Assembly (NCBI GenBank): GCA_019414055.1 | Contig: DXMV01000026.1 | Location: 1-64,000 of the forward strand | Direction of reading: 5' to 3' | DNA: 64,000 nt | Origin: Collinsella sp. | Lineage (GTDB): Bacteria > Actinomycetota > Coriobacteriia > Coriobacteriales > Coriobacteriaceae | Shown: positions 24,639-31,544 of the stretch, in pieces | Layout of the letters: each line of letters opens with the position of its first letter | How positions within the stretch are numbered: the stretch's first letter is position 1 | Notes under the pieces: generated by a model | Told to the model about the DNA's origin: nothing | Seen by the model: only the letters and a program-made list of their open reading frames with translations | Database searches by the model: none | Translations under genes and position numbers: made by a program

Positions 24639-25658
24639 GTGGGAACCGCGATCGACATGGCATTTGACGGCGCGACGCTTGCCGCCTGTCCACTCTCGGC
24701 ACTGGTGCTCTCGTTTGCCTTTTACGGGTTTTGCGGCTGGGCGTGGGAGTCGACGGTTTGCGCCATGCTCAATCACGGACGATTTGCCAACAGTGGCTTT
24801 TTGCTGGGGCCGTGTTGCCCTATCTATGGTGTGGGCGGCATAGCCTGCTGGCTTTTGCTGCGCGGGATTCCGGATGCCTCGAGCCAGTTTGTTGCCGCGG
24901 CGCTCGTATGCAGCTTGATTGAGTACAGCGTAGGCGTGTTGTTGGAAAAAACAACAGGCGCGCGCTTTTGGGATTACTCGCATCTGCCGTTTAACCTGCA
25001 CGGACGCATCTGCCTGTACTGGGCCTGCGCGTTTGGCCTGGGTGCGCTGTGCATTTGCCGTTTAGTGGAGCCGGCATTGCTGGGGCTGCTTGGCCATCTG
25101 CCGGTGCTGATTGTGCGGCTGTCCGCCTTTATCGTCGCGGTCGCGATGATGGTCGATGCGGTGTGCTCGTTGGCCAGCTGGCGCCGCCTGTCCGATGAGC
25201 TGGAGCGTGTGCGTGCCGACCTTGCCGACCGCATCAATGAGTCGCTTGCCGATGCCTCCGACTCTATGCTCGAACGTATTCCCGATTCGGCGATCGATTC
25301 GGTGGCGCAGACGCATATCCGCGGTCGTGCCGTTAACGCGTGGCTGGCGGAGCTGGGCGACGCGGCACTCGATGCCCTGCGTGAGAAGGCTTCGATGCCG
25401 ACGTTTATCGCGGATGGTGCTCGCGGCCTGGCGCTCGCTGCCCGCCGCGTGGCCGATGCCGCGCCGAGCATGCCGCGTCCGTCGCTCAGTCGTCGCCTTG
25501 CCGGAAAGCGCATGAGCCGTCCGGTGCCGAGCGTGTCGCTCAGCCGTCGCGACCTACGCTTCTTTAACGCCTTCCCGCGTCTGCGCATCAATCGCTACGA
25601 AGGCGTCATCCGAGCTACCGACCTCCGCGACCGAGCCCGCGAGCTGTTCCGGCGCTAG
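24639..25658 (+). CDS. Putative ABC transporter permease (CmpB/DUF1113 family membrane protein)
   Basis: The 339-residue protein matches the PF06541-type family: FAFYGFCGWAWESTVCAM, then RFANSGFLLGPCCPIYGVGG. About six membrane helices occupy residues 15-170, and a long basic and helical cytosolic tail follows to the end. The annotated name is historical; transport has not been shown. Translation starts at GTG 24639, preceded by AGGAGAGGG, 3 nt after the HD gene stop. The pairing of an HD protein with this membrane family is frequent in Firmicutes and Coriobacteria as far as I recall. Confidence 0.8.
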   Translation: MGTAIDMAFDGATLAACPLSALVLSFAFYGFCGWAWESTVCAMLNHGRFANSGFLLGPCCPIYGVGGIACWLLLRGIPDASSQFVAAALVCSLIEYSVGVLLEKTTGARFWDYSHLPFNLHGRICLYWACAFGLGALCICRLVEPALLGLLGHLPVLIVRLSAFIVAVAMMVDAVCSLASWRRLSDELERVRADLADRINESLADASDSMLERIPDSAIDSVAQTHIRGRAVNAWLAELGDAALDALREKASMPTFIADGARGLALAARRVADAAPSMPRPSLSRRLAGKRMSRPVPSVSLSRRDLRFFNAFPRLRINRYEGVIRATDLRDRARELFRR

Positions 25659-25856
25659 CTGGGACGAGGCCAAGCGCGCCCTTCTCGTTCGCACGTTTCC
25701 CGTTCGTTTCGCGCCCGTTGCCGCGCCGTTTCCAAGATTGCGGCACCGTTTCCATTCGACAACGCAGCGTTTAACAACGCCGTATCTGGTCTACACCAGT
25801 TGCCTCTCGGCCGCATTATGGGCGCCGACAACGTTCATGCGACCAAGGGGGAGTGA

Positions 25857-27134
25857 ATGTACGATACGGGATCGACAACGTTTATGCTCATCTGCACCAT
25901 GCTCGTGTTTTTAATGACACCGGGCCTGGCATTTTTCTATGGCGGCCTGTCCAGGCGCAAAAATGTCATCAACACCATGCTTATGTGCTTTGGTGCCATT
26001 GGCCTGGTTGGTGTGCTGTGGATTGTCGCCGGCTGGTCGCTGGCCTACGGTGGCGACGGCTCCAGTCCGTTTATTGGAGGCCTTGACCAGCTGCTGTGCC
26101 TGCCGGTGCTCCACCAGGTGCTGCAGGCGGCCGAGGGCAATGCTGTGGACGGTGCCGTCTACCCTCAGATCATCAACATCGCCTTCCAGATGGCGTTTGC
26201 CATGATCACCGCCGCTATCGTCACGGGCAGCCTGGCCGGTCGCGTTAAGTTTGGTGCCATGACGGCCTTCCTGGGCATTTGGCTGCTTGTGGTCTATGCG
26301 CCGCTCGCCCACATGGTTTGGGGCGGCGATGGCTCCTTTATCGGCGACATCATCGGCGCACTCGACTTTGCTGGCGGCGACGTGGTGCACATTTCGTCTG
26401 GTCTTACCGGCCTGGTCCTCTGCTTAATGCTCGGCCGTCGTCGCGGTTTTGGCATGGTGAGCTATCGTCCGCATAACGTACCGTTTGTGGCGCTGGGCGC
26501 CGGCCTGCTTTGGTTTGGCTGGTTTGGCTTTAACGGCGGCAGCGAGTTTAAGGCCGACGCCGTGGCGGCACTCGCCATCCTCAACACCGTGACGGCCAGC
26601 GCGGCAGGCATGGTCTCGTGGCTTGCCGTCGAGCGCGTGCACACCGGTCGCCCCACGCTGGTGGGTGCCAGCACCGGTCTGGTTGCGGGCCTTGTGGTGG
26701 TCACGCCGGGCGCGGGCTTTGTCGAGCCGTGGGCAGCGTTGGTCATGGGCCTGATCGTATCGCCCGTCTGCTACCTGGCCATCAGCCATCTTAAGACCAA
26801 GTTCGGCTACGACGACGCGCTCGACGCGTTTGGCTGCCACGGCATTGGCGGCATCTTGGGTGGCGTGCTCACGGGTCTGTTCTGCGTGCCGGGGCTTTCG
26901 TGGACCGGTAAGGGCGGCCTATTCTACACGGGCGACGTGTCGCTGCTCATCTCGCAGGTCCTGGGCATTGTGGTGACGGTCGCTATTGTGCTGGTGCTCG
27001 ACTTGGTGATCGCCGCGGTGGTCAAGGCGCTGTTCCACGGTAGCCTGCGCGTGGACGAGGCTGACGAGGCGCTGGGCCTGGATGCGAGTCAACACGGCGA
27101 GAGCGCGTATCCTTCGTTCTCCGGACTCGATTAG
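25857..27134 (+). CDS. amt: Ammonium transporter
   Basis: The 425-residue Amt/MEP/Rh channel has eleven expected membrane helices. The two pore histidines are present: His178 in VVHISSGLTG and His328 in FGCHGIGGILGG. The N-terminal FFYGGLSRRKN is typical. GGGGGAG precedes the ATG. It is followed by a PII gene, the normal partner that blocks Amt when nitrogen is sufficient. The 157-bp gap between them is mostly a long imperfect hairpin. The upstream 25659-25856 region has several CGTTTCC repeats but no clear promoter. Confidence 0.95.
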   Translation: MYDTGSTTFMLICTMLVFLMTPGLAFFYGGLSRRKNVINTMLMCFGAIGLVGVLWIVAGWSLAYGGDGSSPFIGGLDQLLCLPVLHQVLQAAEGNAVDGAVYPQIINIAFQMAFAMITAAIVTGSLAGRVKFGAMTAFLGIWLLVVYAPLAHMVWGGDGSFIGDIIGALDFAGGDVVHISSGLTGLVLCLMLGRRRGFGMVSYRPHNVPFVALGAGLLWFGWFGFNGGSEFKADAVAALAILNTVTASAAGMVSWLAVERVHTGRPTLVGASTGLVAGLVVVTPGAGFVEPWAALVMGLIVSPVCYLAISHLKTKFGYDDALDAFGCHGIGGILGGVLTGLFCVPGLSWTGKGGLFYTGDVSLLISQVLGIVVTVAIVLVLDLVIAAVVKALFHGSLRVDEADEALGLDASQHGESAYPSFSGLD

Positions 27135-27135
27135 C

Positions 27136-27245
27136 GGCACGGCTTTCCCAGGCACCCGACCTTGCCCCTCAAACCGTCGCTTGCGTACCGAAGTACGCGG
27201 CGCTCCTCTTTCGGGGCAATCTCGGGCACCTGGAAAACCCGTGCC
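27136..27245. repeat. Long imperfect hairpin between amt and the PII gene
   Basis: Arms 27136-27168 and 27213-27245 (33 nt each, about 27 matches, starting GGCACGG and ending CCGTGCC) enclose an inner GCGTAC-N4-GTACGC hairpin. It starts 1 nt after the amt stop and lies in the leader of the PII gene. It could end or slow transcription between the two genes, giving them different levels. Confidence 0.75.
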
Positions 27246-27290
27246 ACATGAATGGGCGGTTCATTTCTTTATTAAAGAGAGGAATTCATT

Positions 27291-27629
27291 ATGAAAAAGA
27301 TCACGGCTATTGTCCGTCAGAAAAAGCTTGAGGTTCTTAAAGATGCGCTGTTTGCTGCTGATGTTCGCGGTATGACTATCAACCAGGTGCAGGGCTGCGG
27401 CGCGCAGCATGGCTGGAAGGAATACGTGCGCGGCAACGAGCTGCTCGTCAACACGATCCCCAAGGTGCAGTTCACCCTCATCTGCGCCGACGAGCATGTC
27501 GACGGTATCGTTGACATTATCTGCAGCGCCGCTCGCACCGGTGCCGTCGGCGACGGCAAGATTTGGGTCGAGCCGGTCGAGGAGGTTATCCGCATCCGTA
27601 CCGGCGAACACGGCCCGGCCGCGGTGTAG
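27291..27629 (+). CDS. glnB: PII family nitrogen regulatory protein lacking Tyr51
   Basis: The 112-residue protein aligns without gaps to E. coli GlnB over the first 60 residues (MKKITAIVRQ; MTINQVQGCG; IPKV). PII trimers sense 2-oxoglutarate and ATP/ADP and bind Amt through the T-loop. Here the T-loop reads GWKEYVRGNELLVN: position 51, the Tyr that is uridylylated or adenylylated in other bacteria, is Leu, and position 46 is Val, with a Tyr at 45. Covalent control is therefore unlikely and regulation should rely on ligands. The B-loop region TGAVGDGKIWV is intact. GAGAGGA precedes the ATG. Confidence 0.93.
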   Translation: MKKITAIVRQKKLEVLKDALFAADVRGMTINQVQGCGAQHGWKEYVRGNELLVNTIPKVQFTLICADEHVDGIVDIICSAARTGAVGDGKIWVEPVEEVIRIRTGEHGPAAV

Positions 27630-27703
27630 GGCCGGCCGCCTGTCATCTGCAACGTTAAAATACTGCAGTGAGGTATAAGGCTTGTGTTGCGGATGGACGG
27701 ATT

Positions 27704-28366
27704 ATGGGGCGTAATAAATATCCCGAGGAGACGGTCGCGAAGATTCTCGACGCGGCACTGGAGCTATTCTGTGCACAGGGTTATGAGGGGACGAGCATTC
27801 AAGATATCGTTGACCGTCTCGATGGCATGACCAAGGGCGCTGTCTATCATCACTTCAAGAGCAAAGAAGAGATTTTCAACGCCGCGTTTGATCGGGCGAT
27901 GACTCCGATTGTTGAGCACCGTCGCTCGATGCTTGGCGTCGGTAATATGACCGGCGCCCAAAAGCTAAAAAGGCTGTACGCGCCCGAGTCTGTCGTTCCA
28001 CAAATTGAGCTATGGGCACGCATGCATCCTGCGGCGGATCCGGTAAAAAGCTCGCGTCTGCTGGCGATGCAGTACCAGGGCTCGTTTGACGAGTCGGCCG
28101 ATGGCTGTCTCTTGCCAGTGATCGAGGAGGGCATCGACGACGGCTCCATTGCGTGCGAATGCCCGCGCGAAGCGGCGGAGGCCGTATCGTTGTTGGCGAA
28201 TCTTTGGCTGCTGCCATTGTTCCGTCCGCTCGAGCCCAAGGAGCGAATGCTCGCTCGCGCTCAATGTTTGGCGCAGATGGCCTCTGCGGTGGGACTCGAT
28301 TTGGGCGAGGAAGTGCTCCAGACAACGGCACGGATTTGGGACGTATGGGACCGTGCCGGGTGGTAA
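27704..28366 (+). CDS. TetR family transcriptional regulator
   Basis: The 220-residue regulator has an N-terminal TetR HTH: ILDAALELFCAQGYEGTSIQDIVDRLDGMTKG then AVYHHFKSKEEIF, with a ligand-binding C-terminal part. The ATG at 27704 is chosen from the family pattern; a GTG 12 codons upstream is possible. It is followed by a terminator and an MFS transporter gene on the same strand. Palindromic sites on GTATGTA lie on both sides of that terminator, and probably bind this protein. Confidence 0.88.
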   Translation: MGRNKYPEETVAKILDAALELFCAQGYEGTSIQDIVDRLDGMTKGAVYHHFKSKEEIFNAAFDRAMTPIVEHRRSMLGVGNMTGAQKLKRLYAPESVVPQIELWARMHPAADPVKSSRLLAMQYQGSFDESADGCLLPVIEEGIDDGSIACECPREAAEAVSLLANLWLLPLFRPLEPKERMLARAQCLAQMASAVGLDLGEEVLQTTARIWDVWDRAGW

Positions 28367-28371
28367 TATAG

Positions 28372-28387
28372 ATACTGACGGTATGTA
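28372..28387 (+). promoter_or_regulatory. Partial TetR-type operator
   Basis: ATAC-TGACG-GTATGTA matches three quarters of the full palindrome at 28433. It lies 6 bp after the TetR stop codon. Confidence 0.5.
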
Positions 28388-28398
28388 ATTGATTTGAG

Positions 28399-28421
28399 AG
28401 GGCAGCTTCGGCTGCCCTTTT
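28399..28421 (+). terminator. Terminator between the TetR and MFS genes
   Basis: AGGGCAGC pairs perfectly with GCTGCCCT across a TTCG tetraloop and is followed by TTTTC. The stable UUCG loop makes this a strong intrinsic terminator. Confidence 0.9.
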
Positions 28422-28432
28422 CAAGTCGATAA

Positions 28433-28453
28433 ATACATACTAGCGGTATGTAT
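28433..28453 (+). promoter_or_regulatory. Full palindromic operator before the MFS gene
   Basis: ATACATAC-TAGCG-GTATGTAT is a perfect 8+8 bp palindrome, 13 bp before the chosen MFS start. Its position and similarity to the site at 28372 fit repression of the transporter by the adjacent TetR protein. Confidence 0.65.
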
Positions 28454-28465
28454 GGGGGAGGACTT

Positions 28466-29728
28466 ATGGCTGGGCTGAGAGACGTCAGCGTCTTGTTGGA
28501 ACCAAAAATGGTGCGGCCAATTAGGCTCACGGAGCTTCTTGTTGCGCAGCTGTGCACGTATTCGATGCTGTCGGCGCTGTGCTTTGCGTATCCGCTTTAC
28601 TTGTTCGATTACAGTGGATCGTCAACGTTATATGGCGTCGTCGTGGCGACGGCATTCATACCCGGCGTACTCGCAACTCCGGTTGGCGGAATCTTGGCGG
28701 ATAGGGGAAGACATCGCGAGGTCCTCGTGGCCCTTGGCATTGCTCTGATGACTGCATCGCTGCTGTCTATCCCCATGAAGCGCTCGTTGCCTCTTGCGGT
28801 CGTCGTAGTAGCGATACTTTGTGTTCAATATGGTGTTCAATCGCTGCTAAAGCCAATGCTCCAAATTGAGACGGTGCGTATGGCGGGTGAAGAGAAGGTT
28901 GAGCGGGCCACTGCATTGGTTTCGCAGGTGACCATGGTGAGCAATATCTTGGGCCCTGTGGTCGGGACGGCAGTCTATGGGTGCTTTGGCATCGATACTC
29001 TTTGCACAACCGCGTCGGTGGCGTTTGCGATTTCAGCTCTCTTGTTTGGGGTCGCACTCAAGCAAAATGCCTCATCTGACACGATGGGAGACGGCGCGAC
29101 TCGTACGACATGCCGAAACGATTTTCGGGAGTCGATTCGGTATCTGTTGCAAAATGCATTATTGGTCGCTGTGATTTTGCTTGCGGCAGTTTTGAACCTT
29201 GCGTTGGTTGGGCTAACGATTGGCGCTCCCATTATTGTTACAAAGCATCTCGGCATGCAATCGTCCTGCGTTGGGATAGTTGAGGTGGCTATGGGCTTGG
29301 GTGGTCTTGCCGGCAGTGGCTTGGTCGGCATTTGGCCGCATCGTTTTTCTTTCAATGGCATATGTCGATATGTTGCGATGATCTGTTTTGGAGTCGCACC
29401 GATCATTGTCACGCTACTGTTCGGCGCAGATGCATGCATGCTCACCGTGTTTGTGGTTGGTTCGGCATGGGTCATGGTGTGGGCGAGCATTGCGTCGGTT
29501 GAAATCATCGCGTTTGTTCAGCGGGCAGCGCCGACTGAGCTCTGCGGAAAAGTGCTTTCGGTCGTTTACATGGTCCTTTCCTGCGCAATACCTATCGGCC
29601 AATTGACGTACGGGGTTGCATATGATCGATGGACACCGGCGATTGTGTTCGCAGGTATGTTGGCGGTGCTGACGTTGACGACGGCGCTGTTTTATCGGCT
29701 GAAAAGTCGCTTGTGGCGATTGCCTTAA
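28466..29728 (+). CDS. Major facilitator superfamily transporter
   Basis: The 420-residue protein has about twelve membrane helices. The loop 2-3 motif appears as GGILADRGRHREVL, the normal MFS signature. It resembles DHA3-type drug exporters. The start at 28466 follows GGGGGAGG; the ATG at 28448 lies inside the operator and is less likely. Control by the TetR protein encoded upstream suggests an inducible efflux pump. Codon use is more relaxed and less GC-rich than in the neighbours, as often seen for acquired transport genes. Confidence 0.88.
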   Translation: MAGLRDVSVLLEPKMVRPIRLTELLVAQLCTYSMLSALCFAYPLYLFDYSGSSTLYGVVVATAFIPGVLATPVGGILADRGRHREVLVALGIALMTASLLSIPMKRSLPLAVVVVAILCVQYGVQSLLKPMLQIETVRMAGEEKVERATALVSQVTMVSNILGPVVGTAVYGCFGIDTLCTTASVAFAISALLFGVALKQNASSDTMGDGATRTTCRNDFRESIRYLLQNALLVAVILLAAVLNLALVGLTIGAPIIVTKHLGMQSSCVGIVEVAMGLGGLAGSGLVGIWPHRFSFNGICRYVAMICFGVAPIIVTLLFGADACMLTVFVVGSAWVMVWASIASVEIIAFVQRAAPTELCGKVLSVVYMVLSCAIPIGQLTYGVAYDRWTPAIVFAGMLAVLTLTTALFYRLKSRLWRLP

Positions 29729-29794
29729 CGCGCTGGGGCACCGTGAATTTGTGAAGGCGGTGGTACGCCGCGCCGGGACGGCATTGTTTGGGCG

Positions 29795-29838
29795 TGCCTC
29801 TCCTTCGTCTACAATATCGTGCAGACGAAGGAGAGGCA
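29795..29838 (+). promoter_or_regulatory. Perfect 16-bp inverted repeat over the promoter and SD of the HAD gene
   Basis: GCCTCTCCTTCGTCT (29796-29810) and AGACGAAGGAGAGGC (29823-29837) are exact inverse copies; one more pair at 29795/29838 extends this to 16 bp. The 12-nt centre carries TACAAT (29810-29815), a good -10 box, with TTGGGC 16 bp upstream. The right arm contains the AAGGAGAGG Shine-Dalgarno site. It is either a protein operator or, if transcribed from further up, an SD-sequestering hairpin. Confidence 0.75.
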
Positions 29839-29843
29839 TGCCC

Positions 29844-30701
29844 ATGATCAAGATGTTTGCGAGTGACTTAGACGGAACGCTGCTGAACGCCCTGCACGAG
29901 GCGGACGGGACTATCCGCCGTGCCATTCGCGAGCTGACCGAGGCTGGCCTGCATGTGGTTCCCGCGACCGGGCGCTCGACGTTGCCGATCGGCGAGCATG
30001 GCTTTACGGGCCTGGCGCTTGACGCCTGCTGCTCCAATGGCTCCATCGTGCGCGACAGCCATGGCGAGGTGCTCAAAACCTGGACCATCGACCCACAGAT
30101 CACTGAGGAGCTGCTCAAGGCGTTCCCGGACATTTGCTTTGATTGCTCCACGCCCGATGGCATGTTTTCGAGCGGTTCGTTCGAGATGCACCAGGCGGGC
30201 TTTAAAAAGGACAGTCCCATTAAGCGTATCGTGATGCGTGGCATGCGTGCGCGTGGCGGCTATCACGAGGAGCAGTATTTCGACCAGTCGATCGGTGACA
30301 TCCTTCGCCACGATGTGTGCAAGATCAACTGCCGCGTAACCTCGCCCGAGCTGGAGCGCGACCTTAAGGCCTATCTTGCCGAGCGATCGGACCGCGTGGT
30401 CAACGCGCCGTTCGATCCGGTGATGTTCGAGATCACGGACGTGGCGTGCAACAAGGGCGAGAGTGTGGCCTGGCTGGCGGGCTACTACGGTATTGCCGAG
30501 GACGAGGTCGCGGTCTACGGCGACGGCGGCAACGACATCGCCATGCTCAAGCGTTTCCACCACAGCTACGCGACCAAAAACGCTAGCGATGCAGCTAAGG
30601 CTGCCGCGAGCGCAACTATCGGCAGCTGCATGGTCCACGCCGTCCCCAAGCACATGCTCGCCACCATGCGCAAGCAGAACTCCCGCACCATCATCGAATA
30701 A
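29844..30701 (+). CDS. HAD family hydrolase (Cof/YidA type)
   Basis: The 285-residue protein has HAD motif I MFASDLDGTLLN, motif II in VVPATGRS, a conserved Lys in the ACNKGESVAWLAGYYG segment and motif IV VYGDGGNDIAML, the order of class IIB sugar-phosphate phosphatases. I prefer the ATG at 29844 over that at 29838 from SD spacing. Substrates in this family are sugar phosphates or similar. The gene lies behind an unusual inverted-repeat promoter, and a GGGAC-type hairpin touches its stop codon. Confidence 0.9.
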   Translation: MIKMFASDLDGTLLNALHEADGTIRRAIRELTEAGLHVVPATGRSTLPIGEHGFTGLALDACCSNGSIVRDSHGEVLKTWTIDPQITEELLKAFPDICFDCSTPDGMFSSGSFEMHQAGFKKDSPIKRIVMRGMRARGGYHEEQYFDQSIGDILRHDVCKINCRVTSPELERDLKAYLAERSDRVVNAPFDPVMFEITDVACNKGESVAWLAGYYGIAEDEVAVYGDGGNDIAMLKRFHHSYATKNASDAAKAAASATIGSCMVHAVPKHMLATMRKQNSRTIIE

Positions 30702-30731
30702 TGTGACAAAGGGACTGCCCCCTCGTCACAT
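30701..30731 (+). repeat. GGGAC-loop hairpin, copy 4
   Basis: ATGTGAC (30701-30707) and GTCACAT (30725-30731) pair exactly, around a loop containing AAAGGGACTGCCCC. The left arm begins on the last base of the HAD gene stop codon. Its stem is unrelated to those of the other copies. Confidence 0.65.
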
Positions 30732-30765
30732 CCAAAATATTGCCTTTACGTGTTGATACACACGG

Positions 30766-30793
30766 TGTGCAATAATACTCGCACTGTGCAATA
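30766..30793 (+). promoter_or_regulatory. Direct repeats upstream of the TetR/activator operon
   Basis: TGTGCAATA occurs at 30766-30774 and 30785-30793, so start to start is 19 bp, about two helical turns. They lie 30-57 bp before the TetR start and could be regulator sites. A TTGATA -35-like box is at about 30754. Confidence 0.4.
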
Positions 30794-30822
30794 GCGCACA
30801 GGCTGAGTAACAAGGAGGACGC

Positions 30823-31533
30823 TTGTCCCAGCTCGAGAAATGCGACCGCCGGTCTCTTCGCTCGCAGCGTGCCCTTCGCCAGGCACTTGCCAGCGAGCTT
30901 GCCGAAAGCGGCGATCTTTCGCGCATTAACGTCGCGTCGCTCACCGATCGCGCTGGCCTTACGCGCCGCACGTTCTATTCGCACTACCGCGATATCCCCG
31001 ACTTTATCAATCAAATCGAGGACGGCTTGCTGGCTGAGATCCGTGAACGCATTGAGCTTATCACCGCAGCTCAGCTGCCTGATCTCTATCACAACATCGA
31101 TGAGCTCGAGCCGGCGCCCGGTTCGGTTGAGCTGCTGCGTTATCTTGCGGCCAACCGCGACTTAATCGGTGCGCTGCTGGGTCCGGGCGGCGACCAGGCC
31201 TTTATTAAAAGGATTATCGACACTGCGCGTGAGGCTGTGGTGCCGCGTGCGCAGACGGGCATTTTGGGCCTGGCGCTGGGCACGTTCTTTGACTACTACG
31301 TCACCTATGTCGTGAGTGCCGAGGTCGGCATGATTCAGCGCTGGTTTGAGCGTGGGCTCACCGAATCGCCCGAGGCCATGGCGCGCATTATGACGGTGCT
31401 CGCTTTTGTGCGCCCTGGTGACCTGTATGGCCAACCCATCGATATCAACGTGCCGGAATACGGCATGAAGCTATTGAACTTGCAGCTCGAGGACGCGGTC
31501 GACGCCGCCGCAGCCGTCGAGTCCAACAACTAA
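30823..31533 (+). CDS. TetR/AcrR-type transcriptional regulator
   Basis: The 236-residue protein has a TetR-type HTH: RINVASLTDRAGLTRRTFYSHYRD, with a C-terminal domain of the TetR_C_8-like kind (AANRDLIGALLGPGGDQAF). Translation starts at TTG 30823, strongly supported by AAGGAGG 5 nt upstream and no ATG nearby. The next gene, for the very large activator-type protein, begins 11 bp after its stop, so it is probably an autoregulated operon. Confidence 0.85.
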   Translation: MSQLEKCDRRSLRSQRALRQALASELAESGDLSRINVASLTDRAGLTRRTFYSHYRDIPDFINQIEDGLLAEIRERIELITAAQLPDLYHNIDELEPAPGSVELLRYLAANRDLIGALLGPGGDQAFIKRIIDTAREAVVPRAQTGILGLALGTFFDYYVTYVVSAEVGMIQRWFERGLTESPEAMARIMTVLAFVRPGDLYGQPIDINVPEYGMKLLNLQLEDAVDAAAAVESNN

Positions 31534-31544
31534 GAGGAGAGACA

